From an uncultured Eubacteriales bacterium (GTDB taxonomy: Bacteria; Bacillota; Clostridia; Oscillospirales; Acutalibacteraceae), in assembly GCA_934488615.1 (NCBI GenBank), contig CAKSSJ010000006.1, positions 1-64,000 on the forward strand: a DNA stretch of 64,000 bases, in the 5' to 3' direction. Both the position numbers and the translations under genes were made by a program. Positions within the stretch are counted from its first letter, which is position 1. Every line of letters begins with the position of its first letter. Below the pieces are notes generated by a model. That model was not told the DNA's origin and did no database searches. It was given only the letters and a program-made list of their open reading frames with translations. Shown piece after piece: positions 33,041 to 40,785 of the stretch.

Positions 33041-33068
33041 AGGACGGCTTCGGTCGTCCTTATTTTTT
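33041..33068 (+). terminator. Rho-independent terminator of the dockerin gene
   Basis: An 8-bp stem AGGACGGC/GTCGTCCT closed by a TTCG tetraloop (one wobble), then TATTTTTTG. Confidence 0.85.
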
Positions 33069-33127
33069 GTATTTTTTTCGTTTATTTGCAAATATTATTA
33101 TCGAACTTTATTTTTGGAGCGTTGATA

Positions 33128-33580
33128 ATGAAAATATCAAATAAACAATATGATGAGATGGTAAAAAAGGCATCGCCGAATTCACCGATCGTTTTGGACG
33201 GCATAAAGGCATTTCTGATAGGCGGCGCGATATGCTGCTTCGGTCAGCTTCTTTTCTACATTTTCAGAAAAAGCGGAATGAGCATGGACGAAAGCCGTTC
33301 GCTTGTTTCGATATCACTGATCGTAATTACCGCAGTTCTAACGGGAATCGGTGTGTTTGACAGAATCGCAAAGCATGCAGGCGCAGGAACGATCGTGCCG
33401 ATTACAGGCTTTGCAAATTCCGTTGTTTCGCCTGCAATGGAATTCAGAAGCGAGGGCTTTATTATGGGCACGGGTGCAAGCATATTCAAGGTCGCAGGAC
33501 CCGTTATTCTCTACGGAACAACCGCCGCTTCGCTGTACGGCTTGATTTATTTTATCATTGAAAAGGTGATGGGCAAATGA
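33128..33580 (+). CDS. spoVAC: Stage V sporulation protein AC
   Basis: 150 residues with about four membrane spans, matching SpoVAC, a subunit of the SpoVA channel in the spore inner membrane that moves Ca-dipicolinate during sporulation and germination. The central segment GAGTIVPITGFANSVVSPAMEF and the terminal spans are diagnostic. The ATG at 33128 is preferred with GGAG 8 nt upstream; a further upstream in-frame start overlaps the previous terminator. It overlaps spoVAD by 4 bp (ATGA). A forespore promoter is expected upstream but was not identified with confidence. Confidence 0.92.
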   Translation: MKISNKQYDEMVKKASPNSPIVLDGIKAFLIGGAICCFGQLLFYIFRKSGMSMDESRSLVSISLIVITAVLTGIGVFDRIAKHAGAGTIVPITGFANSVVSPAMEFRSEGFIMGTGASIFKVAGPVILYGTTAASLYGLIYFIIEKVMGK

Positions 33581-34587
33581 GCGGAAGAGTTATTTCTTTT
33601 GAAAATAAACCGAGCGTTATCTGCTCCGCTTCGGTTGTTGGAAAGAAAGAAGGGGAGGGACCCCTCGGACAATGCTTTGATATGGTTCTTGAGGATGCAA
33701 GATGCGGGCTTGACACGTGGGAAAAAGCCGAAAGCCACATTCAGAAAATCGCCGTGGGACTTGTGCTTGACAAGTCGGGCAAAAAGAGTGAGGAAATTGA
33801 CGGAATTTTTGCAGGCGATCTTATAAATCAATGCACGGGCTCGGCATTCGGCATCCGTGAATTCGGAATTCCGTATTTCGGTGTTTACGGCGCATGTTCA
33901 ACCTCTGTTCTTGCCATGATAAATGCCGCCGTGTATGTTGATTCGGGCAAAATGGATACTGCAATTTCTTCAACCTCGTCTCATTTTTGCTCGGCGGAAA
34001 AGCAATTCAGATTTCCTCTTGAATACGGCGGACAAAGACCTCCGACGGCTCAATGGACGGTTACGGGCTCAGGGGCGGCGATGATTTCCTCAAAATCCGA
34101 AAAGAACACTCCTAAAATTGAGAAAGCGATTCTCGGCAAAATGGTAGACAAGGGCGTCACGGACGCAAACAACATGGGTGCGGCAATGGCGCCCGCCGCG
34201 GCTGATACTATTGCAACGTTTTTGACAGAAACACAATCTTCTCCCGAGCAATACGACCTTATACTGACAGGCGACCTCGGCAAGGTCGGCTCAGAGCTCC
34301 TTTATGAATTGCTCGAAAAGGAATACAGCATCAATATAAGAGAAAAGCACAACGATACGGGGCTTATGATGTATTATCTTGACAAGCAGGACGTCCACGC
34401 AGGCGGAAGCGGATGCGGCTGCTGCGGAAGTATAATGTGTTCAAAAATAATGAGCGATTTGAATGAGGGAAAGCTTCACAGAGTGCTTGTTGTTGCGACG
34501 GGTGCGCTGTTATCAGCCGTTTCACCGTTCCAAGGTGAGAGCATTCCTGGGATTGCACACGGAATATTGCTGACGGACGGGAGGTAA
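33577..34587 (+). CDS. spoVAD: Stage V sporulation protein AD
   Basis: 336 residues with the thiolase-like fold of SpoVAD, the dipicolinate-binding component of the SpoVA channel. Landmark segments are EGPLGQCFD near the N-terminus, GVYGACSTSVLAM with the conserved Cys of the thiolase fold, HFCSAEKQFRFP and GGSGCGCCGSIMCSK near the end. It is translationally coupled to spoVAC through ATGA. In most Clostridia spoVAE follows; here only a 52-residue ORF follows. Confidence 0.93.
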   Translation: MSGRVISFENKPSVICSASVVGKKEGEGPLGQCFDMVLEDARCGLDTWEKAESHIQKIAVGLVLDKSGKKSEEIDGIFAGDLINQCTGSAFGIREFGIPYFGVYGACSTSVLAMINAAVYVDSGKMDTAISSTSSHFCSAEKQFRFPLEYGGQRPPTAQWTVTGSGAAMISSKSEKNTPKIEKAILGKMVDKGVTDANNMGAAMAPAAADTIATFLTETQSSPEQYDLILTGDLGKVGSELLYELLEKEYSINIREKHNDTGLMMYYLDKQDVHAGGSGCGCCGSIMCSKIMSDLNEGKLHRVLVVATGALLSAVSPFQGESIPGIAHGILLTDGR

Positions 34588-34592
34588 GAAAA

Positions 34593-34751
34593 ATGAAAAA
34601 TTCACATTATGCAAAGCTCTTTATGAAAATGGCTCGTTATGACTGCATGCTTCTGACCGTGCTCAAGGCGGCAAAGTGTGTACTGATCGCCGCGGCGGTT
34701 ATCAATACAATTCTTTCGGGCACATATATTGTCTCGGCTTTGAAAAAATAA
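34593..34751 (+). CDS. 52-residue hydrophobic small protein after spoVAD
   Basis: An ORF of 52 codons plus TAA begins 5 bp after the spoVAD stop, with GAGGT 7 nt upstream of its ATG. The product has a basic N-terminus (MKNSHYAKLFMKMARYD), one predicted membrane helix at about 26-46 (KAAKCVLIAAAVINTILSG) and two Cys residues (positions 18 and 29). It occupies the place of spoVAE but is far too short and lacks the several spans of SpoVAE. I do not recognise it. Its ribosome site and position make it likely to be translated in the forespore with spoVACD. Confidence 0.6.
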   Translation: MKNSHYAKLFMKMARYDCMLLTVLKAAKCVLIAAAVINTILSGTYIVSALKK

Positions 34752-34754
34752 CAC

Positions 34755-34783
34755 TTGTAAAAAGTCTTTCCTTGTGTTAATAT
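34755..34783 (+). promoter_or_regulatory. Promoter of the SecB-like gene
   Basis: TTGTAA (34755-34760), a 17-bp spacer and TAATAT (34778-34783). GGGGG lies close before the ATG at 34809. Confidence 0.55.
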
Positions 34784-34808
34784 ATATAAAACAAAGGGGG
34801 ACTTTATA

Positions 34809-35207
34809 ATGAAAGATCTTAAACTCAATGCATATAAAATTGACGAAATTCAGTTTGTTAATAAAATCAAGGGCAACACCAAAATCGAGTTAAAAAACAG
34901 CTATGCCTATAACGTAAGATATACAAACAACAACATCTGCGAGGGTAAATTCACTGTTACAATTACAGACAGGGACAATCCCGAGAGCTTCTCAGTCAAG
35001 CTTGTGCTTGCAGGAATTTTTTCCTATCCCGACGGACTTGCAAGGGAGCTTATCCATATTCAGACCTATAAGGAGCTGTTCCCGTATGCAAGAGCCTTTA
35101 TCACAACAATAACGGCAAATGCAGGTATTCAGCCTATCATGATTCCCGATATGGATATCGAGAACAGAGAAATTTATCGCTTTGACAATCCAAACAAGCA
35201 AAACTGA
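34809..35207 (+). CDS. SecB-like chaperone domain protein
   Basis: 132 residues resembling the export chaperone SecB. The most telling parts are LAGIFSYP, aligning with the central GGIFSIAG of E. coli SecB, and LFPYARAFITTITANAGIQP, aligning with LFPYAREx-I-x-x-x-V-x-x-x-G-x-P. The acidic D-M-D-I-E-N follows as NFD does in SecB. The C-terminal SecA-binding zinc tail is absent. It may be a holdase for secreted proteins or a chaperone of a toxin-antitoxin-like system; no toxin or antitoxin is adjacent. It is monocistronic, with its own promoter and terminator. Confidence 0.65.
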   Translation: MKDLKLNAYKIDEIQFVNKIKGNTKIELKNSYAYNVRYTNNNICEGKFTVTITDRDNPESFSVKLVLAGIFSYPDGLARELIHIQTYKELFPYARAFITTITANAGIQPIMIPDMDIENREIYRFDNPNKQN

Positions 35208-35217
35208 ATTATATTCA

Positions 35218-35248
35218 CCGCGGTTGATTTTCAGCCGCGGATTTTTCT
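35218..35248 (+). terminator. Rho-independent terminator
   Basis: A 10-bp stem (CCGCGGTTGA with TCAGCCGCGG), TTT loop and ATTTTTCTTTG, 11 bp after the SecB-like gene. Confidence 0.9.
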
Positions 35249-35279
35249 TTGTCAATTTAATTAAAATGCACAAATAAAA

Positions 35280-35308
35280 TTGACATATGATTTTATTCGT
35301 GGTAAAAT
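35280..35308 (+). promoter_or_regulatory. Promoter of the metallophosphoesterase-hydrolase cluster
   Basis: TTGACA (35280-35285), a 17-bp spacer and TAAAAT (35303-35308), 34 bp before the TTG start at 35343. No terminator is visible before 38190, so it may drive three genes. Confidence 0.65.
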
Positions 35309-35342
35309 TAAATGAAATAAAATCCACAGGAAGGTGTAACTT

Positions 35343-36329
35343 TTGAAAACAACATTATTTTCACGAATTGCTTACAAGCTGATGGTAATTCTTATTTCCA
35401 TCTCCTATACGCTCACTCCGTATGTCGGACCGTCAAGCGACGACCCGATTCAGACGAACGAGCAGACAGGTGCTAACCTCACTGCCGTTATGTGGGCAGA
35501 TCCGCAGTTCTCAAACTATCTTGTTGAAAGAACAAGGTATTTTGACGCCGCTTGCGAGGACGTTACATACAATATCGACGGCAAGGTTGACGCTATACTT
35601 AATGCCGGCGACATTGCCGAAAACGGACTTCTCTGCGAGTATCAGTACATTGAAGAGAAGCTTGCAGGCGCAAGAACAAACTGTTTCCTTAACGCAGTCG
35701 GCAATCACGACGTAAGACTCAAGGCAAGCTACAAGAACACTGTAAGAAACTTCACAGGCTTCACAAACGAGCTTAATAAGTCAGTCGGCAGTGATTTCAC
35801 AATGGATGCGCTTCATTATTCTTATGAGATCAACGGCTACAAATTTATCGTTCTCGGAACAGACAGAACAGAGTTTGAGGAGTCATACATCAGCGAGGCT
35901 CAGCTTTGCTGGCTTGACGCTCAGCTGACAGAGGCTTCAAAGACAGGCAAGCCTATCTTCGTTATGATTCATCAGCCGCTCAAGTGGACGCACGGCCTCC
36001 CCGACACATGGAACAGCCCGATCGACACGGCAGGCTCAGTAGGTGCTCAGTCCGATTCGCTCAAGTATTTCCTCAACAAGTATGACAATGTTTTCCTTAT
36101 CACGGGACATCTTCATACGGGTATCGGTCAGTATACATACGAAAAGATAGACAACTTCCACTCAATCAATCTCCCGTCACTCACTATCGACAATAAGGAC
36201 GGCGAGTGCAATGATAACGGCATCGGCTTTGTTATGGAGGTTTATAACAGCCACGTTCTTTTCAGAGCAAGAAACTTTGCTAAGGGCGTTTATATGCCGG
36301 AATACGACATTGATATCCCTGTAGAATAA
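35343..36329 (+). CDS. Secreted or membrane-anchored calcineurin-like metallophosphoesterase
   Basis: 328 residues. Residues 1-28 are a signal-anchor. The five metallophosphoesterase motifs are visible, with variation: MWADPQF (D-x-H replaced by D-x-Q), NAGDIAENG (GD), VGNHDVR (GNHD), MIHQPLKW and GHLHTG (GHxH). The D-x-Q change at the first motif is unusual but the other ligands are intact. It should hydrolyse phosphate esters outside the membrane. The start codon is TTG with AGGAAGG upstream. It is followed after 28 bp by a hydrolase gene. Confidence 0.82.
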   Translation: MKTTLFSRIAYKLMVILISISYTLTPYVGPSSDDPIQTNEQTGANLTAVMWADPQFSNYLVERTRYFDAACEDVTYNIDGKVDAILNAGDIAENGLLCEYQYIEEKLAGARTNCFLNAVGNHDVRLKASYKNTVRNFTGFTNELNKSVGSDFTMDALHYSYEINGYKFIVLGTDRTEFEESYISEAQLCWLDAQLTEASKTGKPIFVMIHQPLKWTHGLPDTWNSPIDTAGSVGAQSDSLKYFLNKYDNVFLITGHLHTGIGQYTYEKIDNFHSINLPSLTIDNKDGECNDNGIGFVMEVYNSHVLFRARNFAKGVYMPEYDIDIPVE

Positions 36330-36357
36330 TATAAATATTTATCAGGAGGGCGTTTTT

Positions 36358-37293
36358 ATGGAAATCGTCAGAAAAGAATATTCCTATCCTTCGGTCACGG
36401 GTGAGGCCGACATTTTCGCAAGAAGCTGGGCACCTGCCGACGGCAAGATAAAGGCTGTTGTTCAGGGTGTTCACGGCATGGCAGAATTCGGTGAAAGATA
36501 TGAGGAGTTTGCAACCGCTCTTTGCAACGCGGGCTTCGCTTTCATCATGAACGATCACATCGGTCACGGAAAATCAGTCGCTCCCGACGGAGTCAAGGGC
36601 TATTTCGGCGGCGAGAAAAACGCTTTCGGCAAGGGCTTTGTTGACGATGTTCATCAGCTTACGCTCATTGCAAAGGATGAGTTCAAAAAGCCCGTTATCA
36701 TCTTCGGTCACAGCATGGGCTCGTTCGTCACAAGAAGCTACATTACGAAATATGCCGACGATATTGCGGCAGCCGTGATATGCGGCACAAGCGGCAAAAA
36801 TCCCGGTGCAGGCGCAGGAATTGTTATTGCTTCGCTCATTTCAAAGGTCAAGGGCGAGAAGCACCCGAGCAAGCTGATTGATAAGATCGCTTTCGGCACA
36901 TATAACAAGCGTACCGAGGGCAGAACGGCATTCGACTGGCTTTCAAGAAACACGGAAAACGTTGATTGGTACATCAAGAATGATGATTGCGGATTCCTGT
37001 TCACGGCTTCGGGCTACAAGAACATGTTTGAGCTTCTTGATTCCGTTTCAACAGACGGCTGGTACAGAAAGGTTCCCAAGGAGCTTAAAATTCTTCTCAT
37101 TGCAGGTGAAGAGGATCCCGTCGGTGCTTATTCAAAGGGCGTAAACGAAGTCTTTGAAAAGCTCAAGGCTACGGGTCACAGCAACGTTCAGTGCAAGCTC
37201 TATAAGGACGACAGACACGAAATTCTCAATGAGCTTGACAGGGAGCACGTCTTTGACGATGTTATCGGCTTCTGCGACAGCGTTATTAAATAA
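36358..37293 (+). CDS. Alpha/beta-hydrolase, serine aminopeptidase S33 / monoacylglycerol lipase-like
   Basis: 311 residues. The nucleophile elbow is FGHSMGSF (about residue 121), with Asp in LIAGEEDPVG and His in KDDRHEILNE completing the triad. HGMAEFGERYEEFA and NDHIGHGKS are the hallmarks of the Hydrolase_4/monoacylglycerol lipase group. No signal peptide is present, so it acts in the cytoplasm, unlike its neighbours. It starts 28 bp after the phosphoesterase behind AGGAGG and precedes the next gene by 11 bp. It may release fatty acids from glycerides or lysophospholipids; inference. Confidence 0.88.
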   Translation: MEIVRKEYSYPSVTGEADIFARSWAPADGKIKAVVQGVHGMAEFGERYEEFATALCNAGFAFIMNDHIGHGKSVAPDGVKGYFGGEKNAFGKGFVDDVHQLTLIAKDEFKKPVIIFGHSMGSFVTRSYITKYADDIAAAVICGTSGKNPGAGAGIVIASLISKVKGEKHPSKLIDKIAFGTYNKRTEGRTAFDWLSRNTENVDWYIKNDDCGFLFTASGYKNMFELLDSVSTDGWYRKVPKELKILLIAGEEDPVGAYSKGVNEVFEKLKATGHSNVQCKLYKDDRHEILNELDREHVFDDVIGFCDSVIK

Positions 37294-37304
37294 GGATAAC
37301 AGAA

Positions 37305-38174
37305 ATGCTTACGATTTATAATTTCGCAAAATCGCTTTTTTATAAGGTTTTCGCCGTCTTTATTGCTCTTTTGATGACCTTGAGCAACGGTCTCAACAAC
37401 TTCTTCAACGGCGATATTTACAAATACGAATCTAATTCAAAGGTAGTAGGTCTTGAAACTCTTGAGCGTGCTCAGGGCGTTACTACCGATGGCGAATATT
37501 GGTATTTCAGCGGCAAGACCTCACTTGTTAAAATAGGCTTTGACAATCAGACGGTTTATGCTTGCAATTACAAGGCTTTGACCGATGAGATCGTCGAGAA
37601 ATACGGTTCAAAGCATATCGGCGGAATCAGCTATTATAACGGTCTTATCTATGCTTCCCTTGAGGACAGCAAGGCTTGGAATCACCCCGTTATCGCTCTT
37701 TACGATGCGAAAACGCTCGAATTTACGGGCGAAGCTCATGAGATGCCGAATGACATTCTGACAAGAGGCATTCCGTGGGTAGCGGTTGATGCCGCAAACG
37801 GACTGCTTTATTCCTCGTACAGCAAGACGGCGGAGGTCATCTACTGCTTCAGCCTTAAAACAATTGAATATGTCGGCGAGCTGAAGCTTTCCGATTCGAT
37901 CGACGCAATTCAGGGCGGCGAGGTTTACGGCGGCAAGCTTTATGTCGGTTCAAATGATATGACAAGGGCTGTTTATTCGATCGACGTCAAGACAGGCAAG
38001 GTCGAGAAGCTCTTTGACAGGATCATGTATCAGTGGAAGTGGATAGACAACTTCGGCGGAGAAGGCGAGGACGTTACCGTTTATCCGATGGAGGACGGAA
38101 CCGTTATTCACGCTCTTGATGTCGGCGCACTGTTCATCGACTCCAACCTCAGACATTACAAGTGGGCTGTTTAA
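37305..38174 (+). CDS. Membrane-anchored or secreted protein, possible beta-propeller
   Basis: 289 residues with an N-terminal signal-anchor (about 5-35). The rest has repeats of the kind GLIYASLED, GLLYSSYSK, GKLYVGSND and DGTVIHALDV, each a strand followed by a turn, suggesting a beta-propeller built of short blades. No catalytic motif is seen. Its hydrophobic start (KSLFYKVFAVFIALLMTLSN) resembles that of the 35343 phosphoesterase (FSRIAYKLMVILISISYTLT). It is probably co-transcribed with the preceding hydrolase (11 bp gap). I do not recognise a family. Confidence 0.7.
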   Translation: MLTIYNFAKSLFYKVFAVFIALLMTLSNGLNNFFNGDIYKYESNSKVVGLETLERAQGVTTDGEYWYFSGKTSLVKIGFDNQTVYACNYKALTDEIVEKYGSKHIGGISYYNGLIYASLEDSKAWNHPVIALYDAKTLEFTGEAHEMPNDILTRGIPWVAVDAANGLLYSSYSKTAEVIYCFSLKTIEYVGELKLSDSIDAIQGGEVYGGKLYVGSNDMTRAVYSIDVKTGKVEKLFDRIMYQWKWIDNFGGEGEDVTVYPMEDGTVIHALDVGALFIDSNLRHYKWAV

Positions 38175-38189
38175 TTTAATTTAAAGCTT

Positions 38190-38232
38190 TCGGCACGATG
38201 GGTAAAAACTCACTGTGCCGATTTATTTAATT
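38190..38232 (+). terminator. Rho-independent terminator
   Basis: Outer stem TCGGCAC/GTGCCGA and inner TGGGT/ACTCA pairing around an A-rich loop, followed by TTTATTTAATTTG. It ends the 35343-38174 cluster. Confidence 0.75.
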
Positions 38233-38295
38233 TGTCTATTTATTTTTTTTGAAAAGTATGTTATTATAAATTATCAATTTTGAAAGGGGATCATC

Positions 38296-39762
38296 ATGGT
38301 TCATACAAGAAAGATAATATCTGTTTTACTTATTGTCACTCTGTTTGCTGGCTGTATCGGCCTGAGTGTTAACGCAGCGGACAGCTTGCTCCTGCCGGAC
38401 TACACAATGACTGACGCCGAATGGGATAAGTATTGGAGCACGGTTGAGGGCGACAATACTCAAATTGCGCTTACCCCAGGTGCAGACGCTTCGGAGCTTA
38501 ACTTTAACTGGCATTCAGAAAGAAAAGCAGCCGTTCCTATGGTTAAGATTGCCGATAACGATAAGATGGAAAACGCAAAGGTTTTCTACGGCTATATTAC
38601 TCTTGCCGACAATGATCAGCAGACTAACAGAGTTACAGTCACAGGTCTTGAGGAAAATACAAAATATTATTACTCATATTCTCTCGGCAAGAACAATTGG
38701 AGCGAGCCGACCTTCTACATAACTCATGCAACCGATTCGTTCAAGGCTCTGCTTGTAGGCGATATTCAGTGCTCCGCTCTTGACGACGGCACAGGCTATA
38801 AGGATGCAACAAACTGGAACACAACGCTCAACACTGCTTTGAAGAAGTATCCCGATACAAGCTTCATCATTTCATGCGGCGACCAGACGCAGACGGGCGC
38901 AAGCGCAGTTGAATGGGCGGCAACGCTTTCACCTAAGGCTATGCGCAATCTCCCGATGGCTACGACTATCGGCAACCATGACCACAAGGGCTCAACATAT
39001 CAGCACTATGTGAATAACCCGAATTCTCAGCTCGTTTCGACAAGTAAGACGGGTACTCCTTATTGGTTCAGATACGGCGATGTTCTCTTTGTTGTATTCA
39101 ACACAACGAATGTAAATGTATTTGAAAGCCACGCTCTTGCCGAAAGAGCTATACTCGCTAACCCCGACGCAAAGTGGAGAGTAGCTGTTTTCCACCATGA
39201 TATATACGGAACGGGTCACCATGCAATTGACAATGACAACTACATGCTTCAGGGCGTTTATTCCGCTATTATGGATAAGTTTGAGTTTGATCTCGCTTTT
39301 GACGGTCACGAGCACTATTACGGACGTTCCTACAGCATGCTCAATAACGAAAAGGTTGACCTTGACTACACGGCTAAGAAGGTTACGGATCCCGACGGAA
39401 CGCTTTATATCACTACCGCTTCGGCATCCGGCAAGAACCGTGTTTATGACGAGCCTTATCATCACTCATGGATCAACTTCAGCTACATGAGCCCTGAGCT
39501 CATCTACAGTGAGGTTGAGTTCACTGAGTCAACATTCAATCTCAAGACCTACACGGTTGAGGGTGACAAGCTCATCGACGAATACACGATTGAGAAAACG
39601 GATTTCACATATTCCGATATCGACGCTTCGGAAACGCTTCTCAGCACGGACGCTCTCAACAGAGTTCTTAAGCACTTCATGGGCGAATACTATGTTATCT
39701 TTGAGGTGTTTGACAAGGCTGTAAGATATCTTTGGAATTTGATTTTCTCAATTATAAAATAA
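38296..39762 (+). CDS. Secreted purple acid phosphatase-like metallophosphoesterase
   Basis: 488 residues. Signal peptide about 1-28. An N-terminal fibronectin-like purple-acid-phosphatase domain (about 55-150, with VTGLEENTKYYYSYSLG) is followed by the metallophosphoesterase domain: LVGDIQC, SCGDQTQTG, TIGNHDHKG, VFHHDIYGTGHH and DGHEHYYGRSY. DIQC instead of D-x-H-Y at motif 1 suggests a variant metal site, as in the 35343 gene. A C-terminal hydrophobic stretch (VRYLWNLIFSIIK) may anchor it. It should scavenge phosphate outside the cell. It follows a terminator but shares strand and theme with the cluster. Confidence 0.85.
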   Translation: MVHTRKIISVLLIVTLFAGCIGLSVNAADSLLLPDYTMTDAEWDKYWSTVEGDNTQIALTPGADASELNFNWHSERKAAVPMVKIADNDKMENAKVFYGYITLADNDQQTNRVTVTGLEENTKYYYSYSLGKNNWSEPTFYITHATDSFKALLVGDIQCSALDDGTGYKDATNWNTTLNTALKKYPDTSFIISCGDQTQTGASAVEWAATLSPKAMRNLPMATTIGNHDHKGSTYQHYVNNPNSQLVSTSKTGTPYWFRYGDVLFVVFNTTNVNVFESHALAERAILANPDAKWRVAVFHHDIYGTGHHAIDNDNYMLQGVYSAIMDKFEFDLAFDGHEHYYGRSYSMLNNEKVDLDYTAKKVTDPDGTLYITTASASGKNRVYDEPYHHSWINFSYMSPELIYSEVEFTESTFNLKTYTVEGDKLIDEYTIEKTDFTYSDIDASETLLSTDALNRVLKHFMGEYYVIFEVFDKAVRYLWNLIFSIIK

Positions 39763-39810
39763 GGTGCTTTTATTGACGGTTAATCAAATTATGTATTAAA
39801 AAATTTAGAA

Positions 39811-39845
39811 CAGGCAGTCTGAATTTATCGGACTGCCTGCTTTTT
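39811..39845. terminator. Bidirectional terminator between phosphatase and DUF4037 genes
   Basis: An 11-bp stem (CAGGCAGTCTG with CGGACTGCCTG, one wobble), 7-nt loop, then CTTTTTATA. Confidence 0.85.
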
Positions 39846-40785
39846 ATACCGCCGCAAAGATATTCATATTTCGTATGTTCGGATCTGCGATCGAATCGTT
39901 GATTGAATAAGCGTGCTTTTCGAGATCGCCGCAAATTGCCTTTGTCATGTCGTTTTCAATCAGATATCCTATTATCATGCTTGCGATATCCTCGATAACT
40001 CCGACCTTGACCTCTGCGGTTTCGCTGTCGTTTTCGCTCGTCAGCAGATACTCGAACGAGTCGGAAAAGGTCGAAAAAAGCTCAAGACTTCGCATTGCGC
40101 GAAAGCTCCATTTATAATATGGCATATACTTTTTGTTGAGCAGATAAACCGTTTTCATTGCCGCGTTGACAAATTCGATAACGGCAAGCTGAGCCGCTCC
40201 CGTTTCGCCGTGTGAAAGGCATCGGCTGTAGTTATACTGACCAGACTGTGCCATAAGAAGTAAATTTCCTGCGAGCTTTTTAAGCCTAATATCCTCGGGC
40301 ATATTCATTATTCTGTTGCGGATTTCCGTGAATTTGCCGTAATTATCAAAGAATATTTCGCCGTTTGTCGCTTCAAAAAGATAGCTTTCGGGAACAGTCA
40401 GCCAATCATGAACGCTTAGATTACCGTCGGAACAGCCGATTTTATTTGTGTAAAACTCGTCAGTTCGTATAACTCCGTTTCTTTTTCCGCCGACAGGGCT
40501 TACAAGACTGCGTTTGAGCCCCATAAACTCCTTCGGGAGCTTAGCAAACGCTCTTTCAAGCAGAAATTCCGTTCGTCTGTCAATGATTTCTTCATCGGGA
40601 ATGAAAATACAAAATCCGGGTTCAAAATCGTGATCTCGTGATATTTCATCGTCGAAGCCGTAGCAGTCCGAGCCGCTTCCGACCATACCGACGCAAAGAT
40701 AGGGGAGTACGTTGTGAAAATCCTTCTCGAGCATAGGCTGACCGTATTCCTCAAAATATGCCTTAGAAATTTCAATTCCTTTCAT
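39844..40785 (-). CDS. DUF4037 protein, nucleotidyltransferase-like
   Basis: 313 residues matching DUF4037. Its N-terminal part has GMVGSGSDCYGFDDEISRDHD, a nucleotidyltransferase-fold pattern (G-S-x-S/G then D-x-D-x-D/E) in which Asp residues could bind metal, and the C-terminal part is helical. Function is unknown to me; homologues are thought to be related to nucleotidyltransferases. The start is ATG 40785, inside the 3' end of the upstream TPR gene (14-bp overlap), with GAGGGAT upstream; a longer in-frame extension overlaps that gene and is rejected. The overlap implies coupled synthesis with the TPR protein. Confidence 0.78.
   Translation of the reverse strand: MKGIEISKAYFEEYGQPMLEKDFHNVLPYLCVGMVGSGSDCYGFDDEISRDHDFEPGFCIFIPDEEIIDRRTEFLLERAFAKLPKEFMGLKRSLVSPVGGKRNGVIRTDEFYTNKIGCSDGNLSVHDWLTVPESYLFEATNGEIFFDNYGKFTEIRNRIMNMPEDIRLKKLAGNLLLMAQSGQYNYSRCLSHGETGAAQLAVIEFVNAAMKTVYLLNKKYMPYYKWSFRAMRSLELFSTFSDSFEYLLTSENDSETAEVKVGVIEDIASMIIGYLIENDMTKAICGDLEKHAYSINDSIADPNIRNMNIFAAV

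Noticed and set aside
33040..33127. Sigma-G promoter before spoVAC
   Set aside because: A GTAT...CAAATATTA arrangement is present but the spacing does not fit well, so no forespore promoter is claimed.
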